Of a stretch of 64,000 nt of DNA, positions 19,124-28,147 are shown piece by piece. A program made the translations under genes and the position numbers. Below the pieces are notes generated by a model. The model was given only the letters and a program-made list of their open reading frames with translations. It was not told where the DNA came from and did no database searches. Each line of letters begins with the position of its first letter. Within the stretch, counting starts at the first letter, position 1. The stretch is from the NCBI GenBank assembly GCA_947258975.1, contig CAMYKK010000007.1, positions 1 to 64,000 on the forward strand, given 5' to 3'. Source of the DNA: an uncultured Gammaproteobacteria bacterium (lineage in GTDB: Bacteria > Pseudomonadota > Gammaproteobacteria > Arenicellales > JAANXG01).

Positions 19124-19545
19124 ACGCCGGGTGTCCCCGTGGACAATTTACGGGTTAGCCGCTGCTTGTTGACCCTTTGGTCTATTCTTCGAGGTTTAAT
19201 TTCGTCTAATTCGTAAAGCGATTCGCGATTGTACAGCTTTGCCGAGGACCATTTATGGATATGCTATCTCTCACAACCCCGAACAACTGAGTTAATTTCG
19301 AAGAAAACGTTTTCTCTAACCATAACAAAATCGTGCTGACATTTTGTAGCGATATGTTGATTGGGGGAATATTCCATCATAATCGCCATTATTTTGATCG
19401 TGACTCAAGTGTGCTGCAAAGTGCCTTATCGGACTGGCTATTGAATCTTGTAGAATAACCCTGAACCCGCGGAAAAATCGATATAGTGCTATGAACCCCC
19501 AATTCGACGTTACCGTATAGCACTCGCGTTCCTGCTTGACCCGAG
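19124..19545 (+). other. Intergenic region, 422 bases
   Basis: No coding frame with family resemblance is visible here. The only local structure is a 14-base palindrome AGAAAACGTTTTCT at 19302-19315, which could be an operator or chance. There is no terminator-like hairpin with a T-run after the preceding gene. The region is AT-rich, so a promoter for the following gene may be present, but I cannot name a convincing one. Confidence 0.45.
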
Positions 19546-20910
19546 ATGATCGCAGCACTAGATACAAGGATGACCGCCCTGATTCTACTGTTCGGTGCTG
19601 CAACCTGTCTGTTTCTTGTGAATCAGCAAGTGCCTATGTTTGCTGATGATTTATGTCGTGCTCATCATGACTTCAGTCTAGAGCGTGCTATTGGTTATGC
19701 ATGGGGTGAGTATATGGGCTGGTCCGGTCGCTATCCCGTAATGTTGATTAACAATATGCTGTTCTCAGGCGATGGCACGGGTCTGATAGTATTGTCCTTA
19801 CTGAATAGTGCGATTCTGGTTTTTTTGGGCTGGTTTATCGTGGTTCAGTTGGGGCGCAAAAGCGAGCTTGCAAATGTTTGTTTGCTGCTCGCGTTTGCGG
19901 CGTTGACCTGGTTCAGCGCACGCAGTTTCGGCGAAGCCGTATTTTGGAAAACCGGCTCGGTCCAGTATTTCTGGGGCACGGTATTGGCCATTGTTCTAGT
20001 CCTGCCTATGGCTCAATTGGCCAGTGGAATGTGCCTGCGCCGACCTGGGGTGACAAGTCGAACGGTTTTCATTTTCGCCTGCCTGATCGGGGGCGCTTGG
20101 CTCGAGAACATGTCCGTTGCAGTGGTGGCCGTGGGTCTGATGCTGTTGGTTTACGCCAGGTTCATAGCCAAAACACGCATGCCCAGATGGATTGTGGCGG
20201 GTTTCGTGGCCTGGATTTTAGGAACAGTCGTATTACTGGCGGCGCCAGGAAACTATGTTCGGGTTGAGGTAGTGAATCGATACGAGCCGGTCGTGTCCAA
20301 GGTTCTCGGCATAACGTCTTATCTTCTACTTCATATGGATCCACTGATAATGTTAACTATGATCGGCTTTCTAGTGATCGCCGTATTAAGTCGACCGCCG
20401 GAATATCAAAGAAATCTATTGTTGGCGATAATTTTGTTTGGTACGGGTGTTATAGCGGCCTACGCGACGATCGGGGCGCCGGTAATGGTATTCAAAGGTC
20501 GCCTGGCGTTTCCAACCCAAGTGTTCTTCGTCCTCTCTGCTCTGGCAATATTCCCCCACCAGTTGTTTAGCGAAGGTTTGGGTCGCTGCCAGAAAATCTC
20601 GCGTACCGCACTGATGGCCATTACACTGATTGTGGCTATCTATATGCTAGTTGATGGACGCACGATTTACCGAGAATATCGTAGTATCGCGAACCAGGAA
20701 GCTAAACGACAAGAAATGATTGCAGAGGCAGTCAACAATAAATTGACCACACTGAAATTGCCAGCGCTTTACTTCAACAGTAAATTTCACACAAGAGGTC
20801 GCGAGGTAAACCACGGTCGTCGCTTTGCGAGAGATATTACATTTGATCCTAATTATTTCACGAATAACTGTTACGCAAAGTACTTTGGATTAAAAAAGGT
20901 CGTTTTATAG
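19546..20910 (+). CDS. DUF6056-like membrane protein, possible GT-C glycosyltransferase
   Basis: A 454-residue membrane protein with about ten spans. After the first span is VPMFADDLCRAHHD (about residues 28-41), where the acidic pair resembles the catalytic DD/DE of GT-C enzymes. GWSGRYPVMLINNMLFS (about 59-75) matches the W-x-GR pattern of DUF6056-type proteins. A large periplasmic C-terminal tail of about 70 residues follows the last span. ATG 19546 and ATG 19570 are both possible starts. DUF6056-type members are often found near surface-polysaccharide genes, but their reaction is not established. It lies alone after a 422-base gap and closes the glycan region. Confidence 0.7.
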   Translation: MIAALDTRMTALILLFGAATCLFLVNQQVPMFADDLCRAHHDFSLERAIGYAWGEYMGWSGRYPVMLINNMLFSGDGTGLIVLSLLNSAILVFLGWFIVVQLGRKSELANVCLLLAFAALTWFSARSFGEAVFWKTGSVQYFWGTVLAIVLVLPMAQLASGMCLRRPGVTSRTVFIFACLIGGAWLENMSVAVVAVGLMLLVYARFIAKTRMPRWIVAGFVAWILGTVVLLAAPGNYVRVEVVNRYEPVVSKVLGITSYLLLHMDPLIMLTMIGFLVIAVLSRPPEYQRNLLLAIILFGTGVIAAYATIGAPVMVFKGRLAFPTQVFFVLSALAIFPHQLFSEGLGRCQKISRTALMAITLIVAIYMLVDGRTIYREYRSIANQEAKRQEMIAEAVNNKLTTLKLPALYFNSKFHTRGREVNHGRRFARDITFDPNYFTNNCYAKYFGLKKVVL

Positions 20911-21154
20911 ATTGCTGGCGCCAAAACTCCACCCACTAGTGGACTACTTTCAATAGGCAATAATCTCCTGCGACTGCTGTGGGAACGACACCCTCCTTCA
21001 TCTAAATGTGCGAAAAAGAAATTGCGGTATCGACCGTATTGGACGGACACAGAATGAATTAGAAATAACGGTCGTAAAATTTAACCAAACGTTATGTTTA
21101 GCACATACAAATAGTCTGAATGACTGAATAATGATGTAAATGCGAATGATCGGT

Positions 21155-22630
21155 TTAAAGAGATGTGGCTTTTTCAGCGACGATTTTCCAGCGATCGTCT
21201 TCGTGCCGCAAAGACAATGTTTTTCTTGTTTTGTCCTGATACAAATCCGATTTGTATTCTTGTATAAAAGAAACGAAAGCCGCGGCTTCACTGTGTTTGT
21301 CTATTTTCAAGTTGTTAATCCGTATTTCAATGGCTGTCGGCTTGCTCAGGCGAGCCCTCCGATAACGCCGCCATTGTTCAACATTCATACCGCTCTTTGG
21401 TGCGAAGTTTTCGGAGTAGAATCCCAGATACGCGTCAACATCCTTGCTTGACCACGCCTTACTCCATTTGGAGACAAGGTTTTTTATGGCGGTGGTCGCG
21501 AGCACTTTTGAGTTCACGGCGTCGGGTGCGTCAATTGCGCTACCAGAAAACATCTTGCTCGCAGTTGTTGGCTCAGCTTTGGCGATTTCTGCGGTGCTGG
21601 GGATTGGCCTTGGCTCAGCAACCGGCTCTGCCTTTGGAATCCCTTCCAGCGCCGGTGGAACTAAAGGTTGTAAGATCTGTTCCAGTAGCATCTTGGAGTG
21701 TTCATCCGCAATAAGCCAGCCGTTATCCGTCAGTAGCAGGATCAAGCGAATATCGAAATATGCGTGTTTATTGCTGTCTTCCAATTTTTCATTTAGTGTC
21801 ACTTCCGCCAGATTTTGTCCAGGGAAGACCACATTGACGTTTGTTATTGTTACTTTCTTTGGTTCTCTGAATTCCTCTAGCCATTGTTCTTTCGTGAGGC
21901 CTCTTTTCTCCCAAATATCCCGCCTGTAAGTCGTCACCACTCCCTCGATGTCTGCCTCCGCTCTCGCATCGGCCCAAAACTGTATCAATTCCTCGATTTT
22001 TTCCGTGTCATTTTGTTTTTCCTGTTCACTCTTGATGTACAAAAATGACTGGTAGTCCTGGGATAGATTTTGCATATGTGAAATGGAGTTCATAACGGGC
22101 TGGCTTGCGCGTTTATCGATTTTCCAACCTATAGCGGGTAAGCGTTTGAGCAGTAAACGTTCTTGAGAGTGCTGCCAGTTTTTGGATGTGCGGATCATTT
22201 GGGTGAATCGGACGCGGGCATCGTTTGGAGACGTGATCGATATGGCCGGTTGACCAATCTGCACGCTTGTGGCTTTCGGGATGAATTTTCCGTCGCCATC
22301 ATTATTCTTCGCAAAATTGCTAGTGAATAGTGCTTCATGATTATTGGGTTCCTCGAGAAGCATTGCGTGCACGTATTCGACCAATTTCTCCTTAATTGCG
22401 GATTCCTCGTTGCGGTGTAACGACGTAGATTGCGGAACTTTTGGCGCCGGCTTGTGTTTACCGGGGGCAGTTGGGGACGGAAAGAACAAGTACAACGATA
22501 CCGCCGCAATGGCCAATACCAAGACCACGGATGACAGCAAGAACCGACCATCGATGTAAGATGGGCTGGTTGACTTGAAAGGCAAATAGATACGAGCCTC
22601 AGTAGATCGCATCTGGGGCACCCCATGCAA
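21155..22630 (-). CDS. Membrane-anchored protein with three NTF2-like (SnoaL-type) domains
   Basis: A 491-residue protein. A basic N-terminus is followed by one membrane span (about residues 30-51) and a proline/lysine linker, so the bulk is probably periplasmic. Three segments then look like NTF2-like folds: about 70-165, about 200-325 (IEELIQFWADARAEADIEGV ... WLIADE) and about 380-491 (WSKAWSSKDVDAYLGFYSEN ... WKIVAE). A proline-rich linker separates the second and third. The last domain is of the kind found at the C-terminus of some L,D-transpeptidases, but no YkuD catalytic domain is present. A second Met at residue 7 is an alternative start. It is divergent from miaB and on the opposite strand to the glycan genes. 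Its function is unknown, possibly scaffolding or ligand binding at the cell wall. Confidence 0.75.
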   Translation of the reverse strand: MHGVPQMRSTEARIYLPFKSTSPSYIDGRFLLSSVVLVLAIAAVSLYLFFPSPTAPGKHKPAPKVPQSTSLHRNEESAIKEKLVEYVHAMLLEEPNNHEALFTSNFAKNNDGDGKFIPKATSVQIGQPAISITSPNDARVRFTQMIRTSKNWQHSQERLLLKRLPAIGWKIDKRASQPVMNSISHMQNLSQDYQSFLYIKSEQEKQNDTEKIEELIQFWADARAEADIEGVVTTYRRDIWEKRGLTKEQWLEEFREPKKVTITNVNVVFPGQNLAEVTLNEKLEDSNKHAYFDIRLILLLTDNGWLIADEHSKMLLEQILQPLVPPALEGIPKAEPVAEPRPIPSTAEIAKAEPTTASKMFSGSAIDAPDAVNSKVLATTAIKNLVSKWSKAWSSKDVDAYLGFYSENFAPKSGMNVEQWRRYRRARLSKPTAIEIRINNLKIDKHSEAAAFVSFIQEYKSDLYQDKTRKTLSLRHEDDRWKIVAEKATSL

Positions 22631-22961
22631 TAACGAAGTCAGCTATTCAATCGTAGCACAGCGGAATCAACCAGCGGGCGGTGCGCCAAACGGTGGCAGG
22701 GGAATCCGGGTGTATACTGCAAGCATGGCCGCTGATGACATGGTGTATTTGTAATCTATTGGTTAATGGGCATTATATCAGGCGATTTTCATCCGTTGCC
22801 GTTACTTGAGCATCGTGGTCCGACTCGGCTAGACTGTGGAGTAGACATATTGGTTTGCGATAATTGAAGCCGTTAATCCGTACTTGTTTGGTTTTAAACA
22901 CTCCCCGTGGCTATCCGCAGGCGCGGGCCGCATACCTGCGCCAATTCTACGCTCACGTCCG
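22631..22961. other. Divergent intergenic region between the NTF2-like gene and miaB
   Basis: About 331 bases separate two divergent starts, so promoters in both directions are expected. I find no near-consensus pair. A weak candidate for miaB is TTGAGC, 18 bases, then TAGACT, around 22807-22836. The miaB frame stays open upstream to 22884, but that part shows no MiaB resemblance. Confidence 0.4.
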
Positions 22962-24356
22962 GTGATTCAAAAACTCTTTATTAAGACATTTGGTTGTCAG
23001 ATGAATGAATACGACTCCATGCGTATGATTGATACGCTGCGTGAGTCACATCGTTTGGAGATCACCGCTGATCTCGCCGCGGCGGATGTGTTGATACTCA
23101 ATACATGTTCCGTGCGCGAAAAAGCGCAGGATAAGGTGTTCTCCCAACTGGGACGGTGGCGTGAGCTCAAGGAGCAGCGGCCCGAGTTGATCATTGGCGT
23201 GGGCGGCTGTGTTGCCAGTCAGGAAGGCCGGCAGATCCTGGAACGTGCGCCCTATGTCGACATTATTTTTGGTCCGCAGACCCTGCATCGATTACCGGCG
23301 TTGATCGATGAGACCATCCGCACTCGTCAACCCAGCGTCAGCATAGACTTCCCTGAGATTGAGAAATTTGACAATTTGCCGCCGCCCCAGATCGATAATG
23401 TGAGCGCCTACGTGTCGGTAATGGAGGGATGCAGTAAGTATTGCACTTTCTGTGTCGTTCCATATACCCGTGGTGAAGAGTTTAGTCGTCCGTTCGATGA
23501 TGTAGTTGAAGAGATCGTGAATCTCTCCGAACAAGGTGTTCGGGAAGTGACTTTATTGGGTCAAAATGTCAATGGATATCGGGGTCGCATGCACAATGGC
23601 CGTATCGTCGATTTCGCATTGTTATTACTATACGTATCCGAGATTGACGGCATTGACCGCATCCGCTACACCACGTCGCATCCATTTGAATTCAATGACA
23701 GCTTGATTGAAGCGTACGCGGAACTGCCTAAATTAGTTAGTCACGTGCATTTACCGGTGCAGAGCGGATCGGATCGTATTCTCGGTGCGATGAAACGTCA
23801 GTACACGGCGGCTCAATACATACTGTTGGCGAAACGTCTGCGTGAAAAGCGGCCGAACATCAGCATCTCCAGCGATTTCATCGTTGGATTTCCGGGGGAG
23901 ACCGACGAAGATTTCGCCGCAACGATGCAACTAATTGAACAGGTGCGCTTCGACCAATCATTTAGCTTCCTATATAGCGCGCGGCCAGGTACGCCAGCAT
24001 CCACCTTGTCGGATGATGTGCCGCAACAAATCAAACAACGGCGGTTGGCGTTGTTGCAAGCGCGTATCAACGAATTGGGGCGAGATATCAGCAATCGGAT
24101 GATAGGCACCGAGCAGAGGATTTTGGTAGATCGTCCAGCCAAGAAGAATCCCAGCCAGTTATCCGGAAGAACCGAGAATAATCGTGTCGTAAACTTCGAT
24201 GGACCGCGTGGGTTGATGGGGCGGTTTGTCGACGTCGAGATCACCATGGCGCTTCCCAATTCATTACGCGGTAGGTATCTAGGCTGTGAGTCAACCGTCA
24301 GTAATTACCTGCCGCCGCAAAAATCTATCCTAGCGAAGCCGTCGCCGATATCGTGA
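22962..24356 (+). CDS. miaB: tRNA-2-methylthio-N6-dimethylallyladenosine synthase
   Basis: MiaB is a radical SAM methylthiotransferase that converts i6A37 to ms2i6A37 in tRNAs reading UNN codons. The N-terminal UPF0004 domain has its three iron-sulfur cysteines in [20 protein letters not shown] and GGCVASQEG. The radical SAM cluster motif is [16 protein letters not shown] (Cx3Cx2C, about residues 153-168), and a TRAM domain ends the protein (about 380-445). I take GTG 22962 as start ([13 protein letters not shown]), which gives 464 residues, close to the E. coli length. The frame is open to 22884 but that extension is atypical. The stop overlaps the start of ybeZ (GTGA), the usual operon arrangement. 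Confidence 0.95.
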   Translation: MIQKLFIKTFGCQMNEYDSMRMIDTLRESHRLEITADLAAADVLILNTCSVREKAQDKVFSQLGRWRELKEQRPELIIGVGGCVASQEGRQILERAPYVDIIFGPQTLHRLPALIDETIRTRQPSVSIDFPEIEKFDNLPPPQIDNVSAYVSVMEGCSKYCTFCVVPYTRGEEFSRPFDDVVEEIVNLSEQGVREVTLLGQNVNGYRGRMHNGRIVDFALLLLYVSEIDGIDRIRYTTSHPFEFNDSLIEAYAELPKLVSHVHLPVQSGSDRILGAMKRQYTAAQYILLAKRLREKRPNISISSDFIVGFPGETDEDFAATMQLIEQVRFDQSFSFLYSARPGTPASTLSDDVPQQIKQRRLALLQARINELGRDISNRMIGTEQRILVDRPAKKNPSQLSGRTENNRVVNFDGPRGLMGRFVDVEITMALPNSLRGRYLGCESTVSNYLPPQKSILAKPSPIS

Positions 24357-25342
24357 GCGCCAAAGCAACTGCGGTCACTTTTTCCTTGTCGCCCACAAAC
24401 AATGATCGATTAGCCGGATTGTGTGGCCAATTCGGCAGTCATATCAAGCAAATTGAATCGTATCTCGGAGTCCAGATCACCAACAGAGGTAGTGTTTTCA
24501 GCGTCTCAGGACAACTTGAGTCAGCTGAAAACGCGGAACGCGTGTTGCAGCAACTGTATCGGCATACCGAGGGCAATACACAGTTATCGGCGGAGACAGT
24601 GCATCGCACGTTGCGTCAACTGGAACAGAACGGTCAGAAAATAGTGGATCATTCTTCGCTTGTCGTCGATACGCCAAAACGCAAAGTTAGCGGACAGAAC
24701 AGCCGTCAGCACAGATATATACAAGGCATGCTGGCCTATGACGTCAGTTTCGGCGTTGGTCCGGCGGGTACCGGTAAAACCTACTTGGCCGTCGCGTGCG
24801 CGGTACAGTCTCTGATTGCAGAGGAGGTCAGTCGCATCGTGTTGGTGCGGCCGGCAGTAGAGGCGGGGGAACGTTTGGGTTTTCTGCCGGGTGACATCGG
24901 GCAGAAAGTCGATCCCTATTTGCGACCGCTATACGATGCCCTGTATGAGATGTTGGGATTCGAAAAGGTAGCGCGCCTAATAGACCGAAACATAATTGAA
25001 TTGGCGCCTTTGGCCTATATGCGTGGGCGGACGCTGAACGACTCGTTCGTGATCTTGGACGAGGCGCAGAACACGACTATGGAACAGATGAAGATGTTCT
25101 TGACCCGGATCGGGTTTCGTTCCAAGGCAGTGGTAACCGGAGACATTACACAAACCGATCTACCTCGTGGTGCACAACCGGGACTCAAGCATGCGATCGA
25201 TGTATTGAAGCACGTTGGTGATATCCACGTGACAATATTTGAACCCAGAGACGTCGTTCGACATCCCCTGGTGCAAAAGATCGTGGAGGCGTATGAGTCA
25301 CACGGTGCGATAAATATGAAAGAAACCGGTGGTGATGATTGA
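24353..25342 (+). CDS. ybeZ: PhoH-like ATPase YbeZ
   Basis: A 329-residue PhoH-family NTPase, normally encoded next to the rRNA endonuclease YbeY and thought to work with it in RNA metabolism. The N-terminal third is a KH-like RNA-binding region (about residues 20-75). The ATPase core has Walker [14 protein letters not shown] (about 136-148) and Walker [12 protein letters not shown] (about 232-242), followed by [14 protein letters not shown]. Translation starts at GTG 24353, overlapping the miaB stop. Its own stop overlaps the ybeY start by eight bases, so the three genes are probably coupled. Confidence 0.94.
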   Translation: MSAKATAVTFSLSPTNNDRLAGLCGQFGSHIKQIESYLGVQITNRGSVFSVSGQLESAENAERVLQQLYRHTEGNTQLSAETVHRTLRQLEQNGQKIVDHSSLVVDTPKRKVSGQNSRQHRYIQGMLAYDVSFGVGPAGTGKTYLAVACAVQSLIAEEVSRIVLVRPAVEAGERLGFLPGDIGQKVDPYLRPLYDALYEMLGFEKVARLIDRNIIELAPLAYMRGRTLNDSFVILDEAQNTTMEQMKMFLTRIGFRSKAVVTGDITQTDLPRGAQPGLKHAIDVLKHVGDIHVTIFEPRDVVRHPLVQKIVEAYESHGAINMKETGGDD

Positions 25343-25802
25343 GTTAACCACTGCGGTGCAAAATGTTTCTTCAGAGCGTGGTGTTCCAGGATCGGGTTTG
25401 ATAGAAACCTGGGCCGTTACGGCATACCGCAAAGTTGCACAGGAAAATGCGGAGCTTACGGTGCGCATAGTCGACGAAGCTGATGGACGATACTTGAATG
25501 AGAAGTATCGCAATATGGCTTCGGCGACGAACGTTCTGTCGTTTCCATTTGATGATCCGCCAAACCTAAAAACTGATATCCTGGGGGACATCGTTGCTTG
25601 TGCTCCGGTGATTTCTCGTGAGGCGCAGGAGCAAGGTAAGACACTGCATGCCCACTGGGCACATTTAGTCGTTCACGGGGTGTTGCATTTGTGTGGTTAC
25701 CATCACGACATCGACGACGATGCGCGCATTATGCAGCGTCTGGAAAGTGAAATAGTTGAACACCTAGGTTTCCCCAATCCCTATAGCAATTCAGATGGAT
25801 AA
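25335..25802 (+). CDS. ybeY: Endoribonuclease YbeY
   Basis: A 155-residue zinc-dependent RNase needed for 16S rRNA 3'-end maturation and ribosome quality control. The metal-binding motif HGVLHLCGYHHD (H-x3-H-x5-H) is near the C-terminus (about residues 114-125), and the family segment NVLSFPFD is at about 67-74. I choose ATG 25335, preceded by GGTGG. In-frame GTG codons at 25329 and 25332 are alternatives. It overlaps ybeZ upstream and corC downstream by eight bases each, a compact conserved operon. Confidence 0.94.
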   Translation: MIELTTAVQNVSSERGVPGSGLIETWAVTAYRKVAQENAELTVRIVDEADGRYLNEKYRNMASATNVLSFPFDDPPNLKTDILGDIVACAPVISREAQEQGKTLHAHWAHLVVHGVLHLCGYHHDIDDDARIMQRLESEIVEHLGFPNPYSNSDG

Positions 25803-26670
25803 TTCCGATAAACCTCCGTCGTATTTACAACGCATTACAGAACGTCTGCAGAGCCGCTTTAGCTCGGAACCATTATCTCGTGCACAGCTAATCGAGCTGC
25901 TGGCCAAGTCACAACGTCGTGGATTGTTGGATCAGGATGCGCTGGACACCATACAGCGTGTATTGCAAGTGGCCGACATGCAGGTCCGTGACATAATGAT
26001 ACCGCGGCCCAAGATGGTGGTCGTGAACAAGGATAGCCCACCGGAGAAGTTCCTGCCGGTATTGGTGGAAAGCGCCCACTCCAGATTTCCGGTCATAGAC
26101 GGTGACAGAGATAAAGTCATCGGTATCTTATTGGCCAAGGACGTGCTCCGTTATTTTGAGAAAACACACAAAGACAGATTCAATATGCGTGAAATGCTGC
26201 GTCCGGCTGTGTTTATTCCTGAGAGTAAACGCCTGAACGTGTTGTTGACGGAATTTCGCGCGAACCGAAACCATATGGCGATCGTCGTTGACGAATATGG
26301 CGGCATTGCCGGTTTAGTCACTATTGAGGACGTGCTGGAACAGATCGTAGGCGACATAGAGGATGAGCACGATACGGGCGAGGATGCCGAAATGATACTC
26401 CAGCATGATGATAATGAGTATGTGGTAAAAGCACTGCTGCCGATTGAGGATTTCAACGCGTACTTTGAGACTGCCTTCGATGTGGAAGAAAACGATACGG
26501 TGGGTGGTTTAATTATTCAGGGTTTTGGGCATGTCCCAAAGCCGGGAGAGCTTGTAGAGTTGAATGGATTCCGTTTTGAAATTCTGAACGCAGACAGCCG
26601 CCGAGTTCATTTGATTAAAGTCAGTATGATCGAAACCGCCGAAGTCGAAGAAAACACATCGGCGATATAG
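25795..26670 (+). CDS. corC: CorC/HlyC-type CBS-domain transporter-associated protein
   Basis: A 291-residue cytosolic protein of the CorC family, linked to magnesium and cobalt homeostasis. Two CBS domains (about residues 65-185) include VRDIMIPRPKMVVV, SRFPVIDGDRDKVIGIL and VVDEYGGIAGLVTIEDVLEQ. A C-terminal CorC_HlyC domain (about 200-280) includes NDTVGGLIIQGFGHVPKPGE. It lacks the N-terminal membrane domain (DUF21) of larger relatives, as in other Gammaproteobacteria. It sits between ybeY and lnt, the usual order. Its start overlaps the ybeY stop and lnt starts two bases after it ends. Confidence 0.94.
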   Translation: MDNSDKPPSYLQRITERLQSRFSSEPLSRAQLIELLAKSQRRGLLDQDALDTIQRVLQVADMQVRDIMIPRPKMVVVNKDSPPEKFLPVLVESAHSRFPVIDGDRDKVIGILLAKDVLRYFEKTHKDRFNMREMLRPAVFIPESKRLNVLLTEFRANRNHMAIVVDEYGGIAGLVTIEDVLEQIVGDIEDEHDTGEDAEMILQHDDNEYVVKALLPIEDFNAYFETAFDVEENDTVGGLIIQGFGHVPKPGELVELNGFRFEILNADSRRVHLIKVSMIETAEVEENTSAI

Positions 26671-26671
26671 G

Positions 26672-28147
26672 ATGCGATATCTTGCGGCGCTGTTAGCAGG
26701 GGCGTTGACGGTTTTTGCGTTCTCGCCAACCAACTTGTATCCGCTGTCCATGATCTGTCCAGCGCTGTTGTTTTTCTTGTGGCTGGGCGCACCGATCCGG
26801 CGATGTTTTTGGTTGGGTTTCGTGTTTGGTGTCGGGTTATTTGGGGTTGGCGTCTCTTGGGTTTATGTGAGCCTGCATGATTTTGGCAACATGCCTGCTC
26901 CCCTGGCAGGCGTCGTAGTGATGTCCCTCGTTCTGTATTTATCTCTATTTCCCGCAGCGGTAGGTGGACTGCAGGCCGCGTGGCGTGGCAACAACAACCC
27001 GGTGCGGTTGATGCTGGTCATCCCTGGCCTTTGGGTGCTGTCAGAATGGTTGCGTGGTTGGCTCTTCACTGGTTTCCCGTGGCTGAGTTTGGGGTATAGT
27101 CAGATAGGATGGCCGATAGGTGGTTTCGCCCCAGTGGTCGGTGTTTATGGTGTGACTTGGTTCACCGCAGTGACCATCGGCGCGTTGGTGGTCGCCGTAA
27201 CCAACCGGGCTCGACTGGCCCCCCTGGGGATTGCTGTCGCCATGATAATAGTGGTCGCGGGTTGGTTGATTGAACGGGTCCATTGGGTGGAACCGACGGG
27301 CGGACCGGTTAAGGTGGCTTTAGTGCAAGGCAACGTTCCCTTAGCGGAGAAGTGGCGCCCAGGTGGAACTGCGGGCATCATAAAGCGATACATGGACTTG
27401 AGCCAGCACCTCAATGCTGAACTGATCGTGTGGCCGGAATCAGCATTACCCCTCTATGCCGACGAACTGCCGGAGACGTTTTGGCGCAGACTAAAGGATC
27501 ATCCCGCAGACTTCGTACTCGGAATACTAGAACGTCACCAGGATGCAGTTGGGTACTCACTTTACAATAGCGTGGTTGCGGTCAGCCATTCGTTATCTTT
27601 TTATCGCAAACGTCATCTGGTTCCATTTGGTGAGTTTCTGCCTCTGTCTTCGATACTGGGATGGTTGTTGGATTACCTCCATATCCCGATGTCAGACTTC
27701 AGCAGTTGGTCGGGTGAACAAGCTCCGCTGACGGCGGCAGATATACCGCTTGGTGTGAGTATCTGTTATGAGGACGCGTTTCCAGAGGATGTACGCTTGA
27801 TGCTTCCCGATGCGAGGCTGTTGGTCAATGTCAGCGAGGATGCGTGGTTTGGTGACTCGCTCGGACCGCATCAACGATTACAGATGGCGCGGATGCGCGC
27901 CGCCGAGACGGGGCGGCCAATGGTGCGGGCCGGTAACACTGGGGTCTCGGCGGTAATCGACCATCGTGGAATGGTCTTCGCGAGATCCCCGCAGTTCGTC
28001 GAGATTGTAATCCTTGCGACTGTACAGCCGATGATGGGAACTACGCCCTACGTGCGTTTTGGGAACCTGATAATGATCGTTTTGGTTTTGCTCGGCTTCG
28101 CAGTCGCGGTGGTGCTCGATTTGCGGCTCGAAGCAAAAATTAGATGA
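26672..28147 (+). CDS. lnt: Apolipoprotein N-acyltransferase
   Basis: Lnt adds the third acyl chain to the N-terminal cysteine of lipoproteins at the inner membrane. The 491-residue protein has six N-terminal membrane spans (to about residue 200), a periplasmic nitrilase domain (about 215-465) and a final span. The catalytic triad is visible: Glu in LIVWPESALPLY, Lys in YRKRHLVPFGEF and Cys in GVSICYEDAFPED. It is the last gene of the miaB operon. The stop lies inside the end of the convergent mgtE gene (eight-base overlap), leaving no room for a conventional terminator. Confidence 0.95.
   Translation: MRYLAALLAGALTVFAFSPTNLYPLSMICPALLFFLWLGAPIRRCFWLGFVFGVGLFGVGVSWVYVSLHDFGNMPAPLAGVVVMSLVLYLSLFPAAVGGLQAAWRGNNNPVRLMLVIPGLWVLSEWLRGWLFTGFPWLSLGYSQIGWPIGGFAPVVGVYGVTWFTAVTIGALVVAVTNRARLAPLGIAVAMIIVVAGWLIERVHWVEPTGGPVKVALVQGNVPLAEKWRPGGTAGIIKRYMDLSQHLNAELIVWPESALPLYADELPETFWRRLKDHPADFVLGILERHQDAVGYSLYNSVVAVSHSLSFYRKRHLVPFGEFLPLSSILGWLLDYLHIPMSDFSSWSGEQAPLTAADIPLGVSICYEDAFPEDVRLMLPDARLLVNVSEDAWFGDSLGPHQRLQMARMRAAETGRPMVRAGNTGVSAVIDHRGMVFARSPQFVEIVILATVQPMMGTTPYVRFGNLIMIVLVLLGFAVAVVLDLRLEAKIR

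Noticed and set aside
19302-19315. 14-base palindrome AGAAAACGTTTTCT as a regulator site
   Set aside because: It is isolated, AT-rich and not positioned against a recognisable promoter; chance is plausible.
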